Shown here one piece after another: positions 24,666-38,136 of a stretch of 64,000 nucleotides of DNA (position 1 is the stretch's first letter; every line of letters begins with the position of its first letter). This stretch comes from Petrolisthes cinctipes (taxonomy: Eukaryota > Arthropoda > Malacostraca > Decapoda > Porcellanidae): assembly GCA_033782935.1 (NCBI GenBank), contig JAWQEG010000477.1, forward strand, positions 1,240,001 through 1,304,000, in the 5' to 3' direction. The position numbers and the translations under genes were made by a program. Below the pieces are notes generated by a model. It saw only the letters and a list, made by a program, of their open reading frames with translations. It searched no databases and was not told where the DNA came from.

Positions 24666-26483
24666 CTAGCACTGAGTAGGCATGTACAGATTGCTTCTGG
24701 GACCCCAAAATATTGAATTTTCGGTTGTTTTGAGCCTGAATTTGAGATATAAACGGGTACAGAAGATACATGCACATATTGACTTTGGGCACCAAAAATA
24801 TCGATTTTCAGCATGTTTTGGGCCTGAATTTTGAAAATACTCTAACACGGAGTAGGCATGTACAGATTGCTTCTGGGACCCCAAAATATCGAATTTTCGG
24901 GTGTTTTGAGCATGAATTTGAGATATAAACGGGTACTGAAGATGCATGCACATATCGACTTTTGGGCACCTAAAAGATCGATTTTCAGTATGTTTTGAGC
25001 ATGTATTTTGAAAATACTCTAACACGGAGTAAGCATGTACAGATCGCTTCTGGGACCCCTAAATATCGAATTTTCGGGTGTTTTGGGACTGAATTTGAGA
25101 TATCGATTTTTTGGCACCTAAAAGATCGATTTTTAGCATGTTTTTAGCCTATATTTTGAAAATATTCTAGCACTGTACAGATTACTTCTGGGACCCCAAA
25201 ATATTGAATTTTCGGGTGTTTTGAGCCTGAATTTGAGATATAAACGGGTACAGAAGATACATGCACATATTGACTTTGGGCACCAAAAATATCGATTTTC
25301 AGCATGTTTTGGGCCTGAATTTTGAAAATACTCTAACACGGAGTAGGCATGTACAGATCGCTTCTGGGACCCCAAAATATCGAATTTTCGGGTGTTTAGG
25401 GCCAGAACTTGAGATAAAAACGGGTACAGAAGATGCATGCACATATCGACTTTTGGGCACCTAAAAGATCGATTTTCAGTATGTTTTTGGCCTGTATTTT
25501 GAAAATACTCTAACACGGAGTAGGCATGTACAGATACCTTCTGGGACCTCTAAATATCGAATTTTCGGGTGTTTTGGGACTGAATTTCATATATCGATTT
25601 TTTGGCACCTAAAATGTCGATTTTTAGCATGTTTTTAGCCTATATTTTGAAAATATTCTAGCACTGTGTAGGCATGTACAGATTGCTTCTGGGACCCCAA
25701 AATATTGAATTTTCGGGTGTTTTGAGCCTGAATTTGTGATATAAACGGGTACAGAAGATACATGCACATATTGACTTTGGGCATCTAAAATATCGATTTT
25801 CAGCATGTTTTGGGCCTGTATTTTGAAAATACTCTAACACTGAGTAGGCATGTACAGATTGCTTCTGGGACCCCAAAATATTGAATTTTCGGGTGTTTTG
25901 AGCCTAAATTTGAGATATAAACGGGTACTGAAGATGCATGCACATATCGACTTTTGTGCACCTAAAAGATCGATTTTCAGTATGTTTTGAGCATGTATTT
26001 TGAAAATACTCTAACACGGAGTAAGCATGTACAGATCGCTTCTGGGACCCCTAAATATCGAATTTTCGGGTGTTTTGGGACTGAATTTGAGATATCGATT
26101 TTTTGGCACCTAAAATGTCGATTTTTAGCATGTTTTTAGCCTATATTTTGAAAATATTCTAGCACTGTGTAGGCATGTACAGATTGCTTCTGGGACCCCA
26201 AAATATTGAATTTTCGGGTGTTTTGAGCCTGAATTTGAGATATAAACGGGTACTGAAGATGCATGCACATATCGACTTTTGTGCACCTAAAAGATCGATT
26301 TTCAGTATGTTTTGAGCATGTATTTTGAAAATACTCTAACACGGAGTAGGCATGTACAGATCGCTTCTGGGACCCCTAAATATCGAATTTTCGGATGTTT
26401 TGGGACTGAATTTGAGATATCGACTTTTTGGCACCTAAAAGATCGATTTTTAGCATGTTTTTAGCCTATATTTTGAAAATATT

Positions 26484-26836
26484 CTAGCACTGAGTAGGCA
26501 TGTACAGATTGCTTCTGGGACCCCAAAATATTGAATTTTCGGTTGTTTTGAGCCTGAATTTGAGATATAAACGGGTACAGAAGATACATGCACATATTGA
26601 CTTTGGGCACCAAAAATATCGATTTTCAGCATGTTTTGGGCCTGAATTTTGAAAAAACTCTAACACGAAGTAGGCATGTACAGATCGCTTCTGGGACCCC
26701 AAAATATCGAATTTTCGGGTGTTTTGAGCCTGAATTTGAGATATAAACGGGTACTGAAGATGCATGCACATATCGACTTTTGGGCACCTAAAAGATCGAT
26801 TTTCAGCATGTTTTTAGCCTATATTTTGAAAATATT
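26484..26836. repeat. 353-bp dimer of two full-length monomers with a b/c' crossover
   Basis: The second monomer begins as b (GTACTGAAGATGCATGC, TTTTGGGCACC) and ends as c' (CAGCATGTTTTTAGCC, ATATTTTGAAAATATTC, TAGCACTGTG). It still has the 29-bp segment. The crossover falls in the shared AAAAGATCGATTTTCAG region. Confidence 0.75.
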
Positions 26837-29800
26837 CTAGCACTGTGTAGGCATGTACAGATTGCTTCTGGGACCCCAAAATATTGAATTTTCGGGTGTT
26901 TTGAGCCTGAATTTGAGATATAAACGGGTACAGAAGATGCATGCACATATTGACTTTGGGCATCTAAAATATCGAATTTCAGCATGTTTTGGGCCTGTAT
27001 TTTGAAAATACTCTAATACTGAGTAGGCATGTACAGATTTCTTCTGGGACCCCAAAATATCGAATTTTCGGGTGTTTAGGGCCAGAATTTGAGATATAAA
27101 TGGGTACAGAAGATGCATGCACATATCGACTTTTGGGCACCTAAAAGATCGATTTTCAGTATGTTTTTGGCCTGTATTTTGAAAATACTCTAACACGGAG
27201 TAGGCATGTACAGATACCTTCTGGGACCTCTAAATATCGAATTTTCGGGTGTTTTGGGACTGAATTTGAGATATCGATTTTTTGGCACCTAAAATGTCGA
27301 TTTTTAGCATGTTTTTAGCCTATATTTTGAAAATATTCTAGCACTGTGTAGGCATGTACAGATTGCTTCTGGGACCCCAAAATATTGAATTTTCGGGTGT
27401 TTGAGCCTGAATTTGAGATATAAACGGGTACAGAAGATACATGCACATATTGACTTTGGGCATCTAAAATATCGATTTTCAGCATGTTTTGGGCCTGTAT
27501 TTTGAAAATACTCTAACACTGAGTAGGCATGTACAGATTGCTTATGGGACACCAAAATATTGAATTTTCGGGTGTTTTGAGCCTGAATTTGAGATATAAA
27601 CGGGTACTGAAGATGCATGTACATATCGACTTTTGTGCACCTAAAAGATCGATTTTCAGTATGTTTTGAGCATGTATTTTGAAAATACTCTAACACGGAG
27701 TAGGCATGTACAGATCGCTTCTGGGACCCCTAAATATCGAATTTTCGGGTGTTTTGGGACTGAATTTGAGATATCGACTTTTTGGCACCTAAAAGATCGA
27801 TTTTTAGCATGTTTTTAGCCTATATTTTGAAAATATTCTAGCACTGAGTAGGCATGTACAGATTGCTTCTGGGACCCCAAAATATTGAATTTTCGGGTGT
27901 TTTGAGCCTGAATTTGAGATATAAACGGGTACAGAAGATACATGCACATATTGTCTTTGGGCACCAAAAATATCGATTTTCAGCATGTTTTGGGCCTGAA
28001 TTTTGAAAATACTCTAACACGGAGTAGGCATGTACAGATCGCTTCTGGGACCCCAAAATATCGAATTTTCGGGTGTTTAGAGCCAGAATTTGAGATATAA
28101 ACGGGTACAGAAGATGCATGCACATATCGACTTTTGGGCACCTAAAAGATCGATTTTCAGTATGTTTTTGGCCTGTATTTTGAAAATACTCTAACACGGA
28201 GTAGGCATGTACAGATACCTTATGGGACCTCTAAATATCGAATTTTCGGGTGTTTTTGGACTGAATTTTAGATATCGATTTTATGCCACCTAAAATATCG
28301 ATTTTCAGCATGTTTTTAGCCTATATTTTGAAAATATTCTAGCACTGTGTAGGCATGTACAGATTGCTTCTGGGACCCCAAAATATTGAATTTTCGGGTG
28401 TTTTGAGCCTGAATTTGAGATATAAACGGGTACTGAAGATGCATGCACATATCGACTTTTGTGCACCTAAAAGATCGATTTTCAGTATGTTTTGAGCATG
28501 TATTTTGAAAATACTCTAACACGGAGTAGGCATGTACAGATCGCTTCTGGGACCCCTAAATATCGAATTTTCGGGTGTTTTGGGACTGAATTTGAGATAT
28601 CGACTTTTTGGCACCTAAAAGATCGATTTTTTGCATGTTTTTAGCCTATATTTTGAAAATATTCTAGCACTGAGTAGGCATGTACAGATTGCTTCTGGGA
28701 CCCCAAAATATTGAATTTTTGGGTGTTTTGAGCCTGAATTTGAGATATAAACGGGTACAGAAGATACATGCACATATTGACTTTGGGCACCAAAAATATC
28801 GATTTTCAGCATGTTTTGGGCCTGAATTTTGAAAATACTCTAACACGGAGTAGGCATGTACAGATCGCTTCTGGGACCCCAAAATATCGAATTTTCGGGT
28901 GTTTAGGGCCAGAATTTGAGATATAAACGGGTACAGAAGATGCATGCACATATCGACTTTTGGGCACCTAAAAGATCGATTTTCAGTATGTTTTTGGCCT
29001 GTATTTTGAAAATACTCTAACACGGAGTAGGCATGTACAGATACCTTCTGGGACCTCTAAATATCGAATTTTCGGGTGTTTTGGGACTGAATTTGAGATA
29101 TCGATTTTTTGGCACCTAAAATGTCGATTTTTAGCATGTTTTTAGCCTATATTTTGAAAATATTCTAGCACTGTGTAGGCATGTACAGATTGCTTCTGGG
29201 ACCCCAAAATATTGAATTTTCGGGTGTTTGAGCCTGAATTTGAGATATAAACGGGTACAGAAGATACATGCACATATTGACTTTGGGCATCTAAAATATC
29301 GATTTTCAGCATGTTTTTGGCCTGTATTTTGAAAATACTCTAACACTGAGTAGGCATGTACAGATTGCTTCTGGGACCCCAAAATATTGAATTTTCGGGT
29401 GTTTTGAGCCTGAATTTGAGATATAAACGGGTATTGAAGATGCATGCACATATCGACTTTTGTGCACCTAAAAGATCGATTTTCAGTATGTTTTGAGCAT
29501 GTATTTTGAAAATACTCTAACACGGAGTAGGCATGTACAGATCGCTTCTGGGACCCCTAAATATCGAATTTTCGGGTGTTTTGGGACTGAATTTGAGATA
29601 TCGACTTTTTGGCACCTAAAAGATCGATTTTTAGCATGTTTTTAGCCTATATTTTGAAAATATTCTAGCACTGAGTAGGCATGTACAGATTGTTTCTGGG
29701 ACCCCAAAATATTGATTTTTCGGGTGTTTTGAGTCTGAATTTGAGATATAAACGGGTACTGAAGATTCATGCACATATCGACTTTTGTGCACCTAAAAGA

Positions 29801-30480
29801 TCGATTTTCAGTATGTTTTGAGCATGTATTTTGAAAATACTCTAACACGGAGTAGGCATGTACAGATCGCTTCTGGGACCCCTAAATATCGAATTTTCGG
29901 GTGTTTTGGGACTGAATTTGAGATATCGACTTTTTGGCACCTAAAAGATCGATTTTTAGCATGTTTTTAGCCTATATTTTGAAAATATTCTAGCACTGTA
30001 CAGATTGCTTCTGGGACCCCAAAATATTGAATTATCGGGTGTTTTGAGCCTGAATTTGAGATATAAACGGGTACAGAAGATACATGCACATATTGACTTT
30101 GGGCACCAAAAATATCGATTTTCAGCATGTTTTGGGCCTGAATTTTGAAAATACTCTAACACGGAGTAGGCATGTACAGATCGCTTCTGGGACCCCAAAA
30201 TATCGAATTTTCAGGTGTTTAGGGCCAGAATTTGAGATAAAAACGGGTACAGAAGATGCATGCACATATCGACTTTTGGGCACCTAAAAGATCGATTTTC
30301 AGTATGTTTTTGGCCTGTATTTTGAAAATACTCTAACACGGAGTAGGCATGTACAGATACCTTCTGGGACCTCTAAATATCGAATTTTCGGGTGTTTTGG
30401 GACTGAATTTGAGATATCGATTTTTTGGCACCTAAAATATCGATTTTCAGCATGTTTTTAGCCTATATTTTGAAAATATT

Positions 30481-33400
30481 CTAGCACTGTGTAGGCATGT
30501 ACAGATTGCTTCTGGGACCCCAAAATATTGAATTATCGGGTGTTTTGAGCCTGAATTTGAGATATAAACGGGTACAGAAGATACATGCACATATTGACTT
30601 TGGGCACCAAAAATATCGATTTTCAGCATGTTTTGGGCCTGAATTTTGAAAATACTCTAACACGGAGTAGGCATGTACAGATCGCTTCTGGGACCCCAAA
30701 ATATCGAATTTTCGGGTGTTTTGAGCCTGAATTTGAGATATAAACGGGTACTGAAGATGCATGCACATATCGACTTTTGGGCACCTAAAAGATCGATTTT
30801 CAGTATGTTTTTGGCCTGTATTTTGAAAATACTCTAACACGGAGTAGACATGTACAGATTGCTTCTGGGACCCCAAAATATTGAATTTTAGGGTGTTTTG
30901 AGCCTGAATTTGAGATATAAACGGGTACTGAAGATGCATGCACATATCGACTTTTGTGCACCTAAAAGATCGATTTTCAGTATGTTTTGAGCATGTATTT
31001 AGAAAATACTCTAACACGGAGTAGGCATGTACAGATCGCTTCTGGGACCCCTAAATATCGAATTTTCGGGTGTTTTGGGACTGAATTTGAGATATCGACT
31101 TTTTGGCACCTAAAAGATCGAATTTTAGCATGTTTTTAGCCTATATTTTGAAAATATTCTAGCACTGAGTAGGCATGTACAGATTGCTTCTGGGACCCCA
31201 AAATATTGAATTTTCGGGTGTTTTGAGCCTGAATTTGAGATATAAACGGGTACAGAAGATACATGCACATATTGACTTTGGGCACCAAAAATATCGATTT
31301 TCAGCATGTTTTGGGCCTAAATTTTGAAAATACTCTAACACGGAGTAGGCATGTACAGATCGCTTCTGGAACCCCAAAATATCGAATTTTCGGGTGTTTA
31401 GAGCCAGAATTTGAGATATAAACGGGTACAGAAGATGCATGCACATATCGACTTTTGGGCACCTAAAAGATCGATTTTCAGTATGTTTTTGGCCTGTATT
31501 TTGAAAATACTCTAACACGGAGTAGGCATGTACAGATACCTTCTGGGACCTCTAAATATCGAATTTTCGGGTGTTTTGGGACTGAATTTGAGATATCGAT
31601 TTTATGGCACCTAAAATATCGATTTTCAGCATGTTTTTAGCCTATATTTTGAAAATATTCTAGCACTGTGTAGGCATGTACAGATTGCTTCTGGGACCCC
31701 AAAATATTGAATTTTCGGGTGTTTTGAGCCTGAATTTGAGATATAAACGGGTACAGAAGATGCATGCACATATCGACTTTTGGGCACCTAAAAGATCGAT
31801 TTTCAGTATGTTTTTGGCCTGTATTTTGAAAATACTCTAACACGGAGTAGACATGTACAGATACCTTCTGGGACCTCTAAATATCGAATTTTCGGGTGTT
31901 TTGGGACTGAATTTGAGATATCGATTTTTTGGCACCTAAAATGTCGATTTTTAGCATGTTTTTAGCCTATATTTTGAAAATATTCTAGCACTGTGTAGGC
32001 ATGTACAGATTGCTTCTGGGACCCCAAAATATTGAATTTTCGGGTGTTTTGAGCCTGAATTTGAGATATAAACGGGTACAGAAGATACGCATATGCACAT
32101 ATTGACTTTGGGCATCTAAAATATCGATTATCAGCATGTTTTGGGCCTGTATTTTGAAAATACTCTAACACGGAGTAGGCATGTACAGATCGCTTCTGGG
32201 ACCCCTAAATATCGAATTTTCGGGTGTTTTGGGACTGAATTTGAGATATCGACTTTTTCACACCTAAAAGATCGATTTTTTGCATGTTTTTAGCCTATAT
32301 TTTGAAAATATTCTAGCACTGAGTAGGCATGTACAGATTGCTTCTGGGACCCCAAAATATTGAATTTTCGGGTGTTTTGAGCCTGAATTTGAGATATAAA
32401 CGGGTACTGAAGATACATGCACATATTGACTTTGGGCACCAAAAATATCGATTTTCAGCATGTTTTGGGCCTGAATTTTGAAAATACTCTAACACGGAGT
32501 AGGCATGTACAGATCGCTTCTGGGACCCCAAAATATCGAATTTTCGGGTTTTTAGGGCCAGAATTTGAGATATAAACGGGTACAGAAGATGCATGCACAT
32601 ATCGAATTTTGTGCACCTAAAAGATCGATTTTCAGTATGTTTTGAGCATGTATTTTGAAAATACTCTAACACGGAGTAGGCATGTACAGATCGCTTGTGG
32701 GACCCCTAAATATCGAATTTTCGGGTGTTTTGGGACTGAATTTGAGATATCGACTTTTTGGCACCTAAAAGATCGATTTTTAGCATGTTTTTAGCCTATA
32801 TTTTGAAAATATTCTAGCACTGTACAGATTGCTTCTGGGACGCCAAAATATTGAATTATCGGGTGTTTTGAGCCTGAATTTGAGATATAAACGGGTACAG
32901 AAGATACATGCACATATTGACTTTGGGCACCAAAAATATCGATTTTCAGCATGTTTTGGGCCTGAATTTTGAAAATACTCTAACACGGAGTAGGCATGTA
33001 CAGATCGCTTCTGGGACCCCAAAATATCGAATTTTCGGGTGTTTAGGGCCAGAATTTGAGATATAAACGGGTACAGAAGATGCATGCACATATCGACTTT
33101 TGTGCACCTAAAAGATCGATTTTCAGTATGTTTTGAGCATGTATTTTGAAAATACTCTAACACGGAGTAGGCATGTACAGATCGCTTCTGGGACGCCTAA
33201 ATATCGAATTTTCGCGTGTTTTGGGACTGAATTTGAGATATCGACTTTTTGGCACCTAAAAGATCGATTTTTAGCATGTTTTTAGCCTATATTTTGAAAA
33301 TATTCTAATACTGTGTAGGCATGTACAGATTGCTTCTGGGACCCCAAAATATTGAATTTTCGGGTGTTTTGAGCCTGAATTTGAGATATAAACGGGTACA

Positions 33401-33805
33401 TAAGATACATGCACATATTGACTTTGGGCAACAAAAATATAGATTTTCAGCATGTTTTGGGCCTGAATTTTGAAAATACTCTAACACGGAGTAAGCATGT
33501 ACAGATCGCTTCTGGGACCCCAAAATATCGAATTTTCGGGTGTTTAGGGCCAGAATTTGAGATATAAACGGGTACAGAAGATGCATGCACATATCGACTT
33601 TTGGGCACCTAAAAGATCGATTTTCAGTATGTTTTTGGCCTGTATTTTGAAAATACTCTAACACGGAGTAGGCATGTACAGATACCTTCTGGGACCTCTA
33701 AATATCGAATTATCGGGTGTTTTGGGACTGAATTTGAGATATCGATATTTTGGCACCTAAAATGTCGATTTTTAGCATGTTTTTAGCCTATATTTTGAAA
33801 ATATT
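30481..33805. repeat. Domain 3, tetramer-led unit A (3,325 bp)
   Basis: Interval series: 678, 501, 325, 328, 501, 491, 501. The opening tetramer carries AGTAGACATGTACAG (near 30845) and GAATTTTAGGGTG (near 30885). These same two marks occur in the tetramers at 33806 and 37459. The 328-bp dimer has GAAGATACGCATATGCAC, 3 bp longer than the usual GAAGATACATGCAC. Confidence 0.8.
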
Positions 33806-36800
33806 CTAGCACTGAGTAGGCATGTACAGATTGCTTCTGGGACCCCAAAATATTGAATTATCGGGTGTTTTGAGCCTGAATTTGAGATATAAACGGGTAC
33901 AGAAGATACATGCACATATTGACTTTGGGCACCAAAAATATCGATTTTCAGCATGTTTTGGGCCTGAATTTTGAAAATACTCTAACACGGAGTAGGCATG
34001 TACAGATCGCTTCTGGGACCCCAAAATATCGAATTTTCGGGTGTTTTGAGCCTGAATTTGAGATATAAACGGGTACTGAAGATGCATGCACATATCGACT
34101 TTTGGGCACCGAAAAGATCGATTTTCAGTATGTTTTTGGCCTGTATTTTGAAAATACTCTAACACGGAGTAGACATGTACAGATTGCTTCTGGGACCCCA
34201 AAATATTGAATTTTAGGGTGTTTTGAGCCTGAATTTGAGATATAAACGGTTACTGAAGATGCATGCACATATCGACTTTTGTGCACCTAAAAGATCGATT
34301 TTCAGTATATTTTGAGCATGTATTTTGAAAATACTCTAACACGGAGTAGGCATGTACAGATCGCTTCTGGGACTCCTAAATATCGAATTTTCGGGTGTTT
34401 TGGGACTGAATTTGAGATATCGACTTTTTGGCACCTAAAAGATCGAATTTTAGCATGTTTTTAGCCTATATTTTGAAAATATTCTAGCACTGAGTAGGCA
34501 TGTACAGATTGCTTCTGGGACCCCAAAATATTGAATTTTCGGGTGTTTTGAGCCTGAATTTGAGATATAAACGGGTACAGAAGATACATGCACATATTGA
34601 CTTTGGGCACCAAAAATATCGATTTTCAGCATGTTTTGGGCCTGAATTTTGAAAATACTCTAACACGGAGTAGGCATGTACAGATCGCTTCTGGGACCCC
34701 AAAATATCGAATTTTCGGGTGTTTAGAGCCAGAATTTGAGATATAAACGGGTACAGAAGATGCATGCACATATCGACTTTTGGGCACCTAAAAGATCGAT
34801 TTTCAGTATGTTTTTGGCCTGTATTTTGAAAATACTCTAACACGGAGTAGGCATGTACAGATCGCTTCTGGGACCCCTAAATATCGAATTTTCGGGTGTT
34901 TTGGGACTGAATTTGAGATATCGACTTTTTGGCACCTAAAAGATCGATTTTTTGTATGTTTTTTAGCCTATATTTTAAAAAAATTCTAGCACTGAGTAGG
35001 CATGTACAGATTGCTTCTGGGACCCCAAAATATTGAATTTTCGGGTGTTTTGAGCCTGAATTTGAGATATAAACGGGTACAGAAGATACATGCACATATT
35101 GACTTTGGGCACCAAAAATATCGATTTTCAGCATGTTTTGGGCCTGAATTTTGAAAATACTCTAACACGGAGTAGGCATGTACAGATCGCTTCTGCGACC
35201 CCAAAATATCGAATTTTCGGGTTTTTAGGGCCAGAATTTGAGATATAAACGGGTACAGAAGATGCATGCACATATCGAATTTTGTGCACCTAAATGATCG
35301 ATTTTCAGTATGTTTTGAGCATGTATTTTGAAAATACTCTAACACGGAGTAGGCATGTACAGATCGCTTGTGGGACCCCTAAATATCGAATTTTCGGGTG
35401 TTTTGGGACTGAATTTGAGATATCGACTTTTTGGCAACTAAAAGATCGATTTTTAGCATGTTTTTAGCCTATATTTTGAAAATATTCTAGCACTGTACAG
35501 ATTGCTTCTGGGACCCAAAAATATTGAATTTTCGGGTGTTTTGAGCCTGAATTTGAGATATAAACGGGTACAGAAGATACATGCACATATTGACTTTGGG
35601 CACCAAAAATATCGATTTTCAGCATGTTTTGGGCCTGAATTTTGAAAATACTCTAACACGGAGTAGGCATTTACAGATCGCTTCTGGGACCCCAAAATAT
35701 CGAATTTTCAGGTGTTTAGGGCCAGAATTTGAGATAAAAACGGGTACAGAAGATGCATGCACATATCGACTTTTGGGCACCTAAAAGATTGATTTTCAGT
35801 ATGTTTTTGGCCTGTATTTTGAAAATACTCTAACACGGAGTAGGCATGTACAGATACCTTCTGGGACCTCTAAATATTGAATTATCGGGTGTTTTGGGAT
35901 TGAATTTGAGATATCGATATTTTGGCACCTAAAATGTCGATTTTTAGCATGTTTTTAGCCTATATTTTGAAAATATTCTAGCACTGAGTAGGCATGTACA
36001 GATTGCTTCTGGGACCCCAAAATATTGAATTATCGGGTGTTTTGAGCCTGAATTTGAGATATAAACGGGTACAGAAGATACATGCACATATTGACTTTGG
36101 GCACCAAAAATATCGATTTTCAGCATGTTTTGGGCCTGAATTTTGAAAATACTCTAACACGGAGTAGGCATGTACAGATACCTTCTGGGACCTCTAAATA
36201 TCGAATTTTCGGGTGTTTTGGGACTGAATTTGAGATATCGATTTTATGGCACCTAAAATATCGATTTTCAGCATGTTTTTAGCCTATATTTTGAAAATAT
36301 TCTAGCACTGTGTAGGCATGTACAGATTGCTTCTGGGACCCCAAAATATTGAATTTTCGGGTGTTTTGAGCCTGAATTTGAGATATAAACGGGTACAGAA
36401 GATACGCATATGCACATATTGACTTTGGGCATCTAAAATATCGATTTTCAGCATGTTTTGGGCCTGTATTTTGAAAATACTCTAACACGGAGTAGGCATG
36501 TACAGATCGCTTCTGGGACCCCTAAATATCGAATTTTCGGGTGTTTTGGGACTGAATTTGAGATATCGATTTTTTGGCACCTAAAATGTCGATTTTTAGC
36601 ATGTTTTTAGCCTATATTTTAAAAATATTCTAGCACTGTGTAGGCATGTACAGATTGCTTCTGGGACCCCAAAATATTGAATTTTCGGGTGTTTTGAGCC
36701 TGAATTTGAGATATAAATGGGTACAGAAGATACGCATATGCACATATTGACTTTGGGCATCTAAAATATCGATTTTCAGCATGTTTTGGGCCTGTATTTT

Positions 36801-37458
36801 AAAAATACTCTAACACGGAGTAGGCATGTACAGATCGCTTCTGGGACCCCAAAATATCGAATTTTCGGGTGTTTTGGGACTGAATTTGAGATATCGACTT
36901 TTGGGCACCTAAAAGATCGATTTTTTGCATGTTTTTAGCCTATATTTTGAAAATATTCTAGCACTGAGTAGGCATGTACAGATTGCTTCTGGGACCCCAA
37001 AATATTGAATTTTCGGGTGTTTTGAGCCTGAATTTGAGATATAAACGGGTACAGAAGATACATGCACATATTGACTTTGGGCACCAAAAATATCGATTTT
37101 CAGCATGTTTTGGGCCTGAATTTTGAAAATACTCTAACACGGAGGAGGCATGTACAGATCGCTTCTGGGACCCCAAAATATCGAATTTTCGGGTTTTTAG
37201 GGCCAGAATTTGAGATATAAACGGGTACAGAAGATGCATGCACATATCGACTTTTGGGCACCTAAAAGATCGATTTTCAGTATGTTTTTGGCCTGTATTT
37301 TGAAAATACTCTAACACGGAGTAGGCATGTACAGATACCTTCTGGGAACTCTAAATATTGAATTATCGGGTGTTTTGGGATTGAATTTGAGATATCGATA
37401 TTTTGGCACCTAAAATGTCGATTTTTAGCATGTTTTTAGCCTATATTTTGAAAATATT
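33806..37458. repeat. Domain 3, tetramer-led unit B (3,653 bp)
   Basis: Interval series: 678, 502, 501, 491, 324, 328, 328, 501. It opens with the same marked tetramer as unit A (AGTAGACATG near 34170, GAATTTTAGGGTG near 34206). It contains two consecutive 328-bp dimers with the ACGCATATGCAC insertion, where unit A has one. Confidence 0.8.
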
Positions 37459-38136
37459 CTAGCACTGAGTAGGCATGTAAAGATTGCTTCTGGGACCCCA
37501 AAATATTGAATTATCGGGTGTTTTGAGCCTGAATTTGAGATATAAACGGGTACAGAAGATACATGCACATATTGACTTTGGGCACCAAAAATATCGATTT
37601 TCAGCATGTTTTGGGCCTGAATTTTGAAAATACTCTAACACGGAGTAGGCATGTACAGATCGCTTCTGGGACCCCAAAATATCGAATTTTCGGGTGTTTT
37701 GAGCCTGAATTTGAGATATAAACGGGTACTGAAGATGCATGCACATATCGACTTTTGGGCACCTAAAAGATCGATTTTCAGTATGTTTTTGGCCTGTATT
37801 TTGAAAATACTCTAACACGGAGTAGACATGTACAGATTGCTTCTGGGACCCCAAAATATTGAATTTTAGGGTGTTTTGAGCCTGAATTTGAGATATAAAC
37901 GGGTACTGAAGATGCAAGCACATATCGACTTTTGTGCACCTAAAAGATCGATTTTCAGTATGTTTTGAGCATGTATTTTGAAAATACTCTAACACGGAGT
38001 AGGCATGTACAGATCGCTTCTGGGACTCCTAAATATCGAATTTTCGGGTGTTTTGGGACTGAATTTGAGATATCGACTTTTTGGCACCTAAAAGATCGAA
38101 TTTTAGCATGTTTTTAGCCTATATTTTGAAAATATT
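35978..38136. repeat. 2,159-bp sub-HOR, copy 1
   Basis: Landmarks 35978, 36302, 36630, 36958 and 37459 have partners at 38137, 38461, 38789, 39117 and 39618, every pair 2,159 bp apart. Shared marks include GATTTTATGGCACC, the two ACGCATATGCAC insertions, CTATATTTTAAAAATATTC and GATTTTTTGCATG. The spacing series is 324, 328, 328, 501, 678. Confidence 0.85.

Larger units (their letters stand above)
18903..30480. repeat. Domain 2: diverged trimer array with 10-bp deletion alleles and about 1.49-kb HORs
   Basis: Short-monomer landmarks are at 19182, 19672, 20173, 20851, 21354, 21845, 22346, 22849, 23340, 23841, 24342, 24666, 25167, 25658, 26159, 26484, 26837, 27338, 27838, 28339, 28664, 29165, 29665, 29990 and 30481. 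Most intervals are 490-503 bp (trimers). One is 678 (tetramer), several are 324-325 (dimers lacking one long monomer), and one is 353 (two full-length monomers). The dimers and irregular intervals show loss of register relative to domain 1. Point variants are denser than in domain 1. Confidence 0.88.

Noticed and set aside
30481..31017. Minus-strand open frame of 178 codons (also at 37459-37995) and many repeated 119-, 127-, 131- and 153-codon frames
   Set aside because: They recur with the satellite period, overlap other open frames of the same repeat, begin at arbitrary ATGs and end at the TAG/TAA of CTAGCACT or CTAATACT. The frame stays open because 177 and 501 are multiples of three. There is no domain resemblance and no sign of selection for protein.
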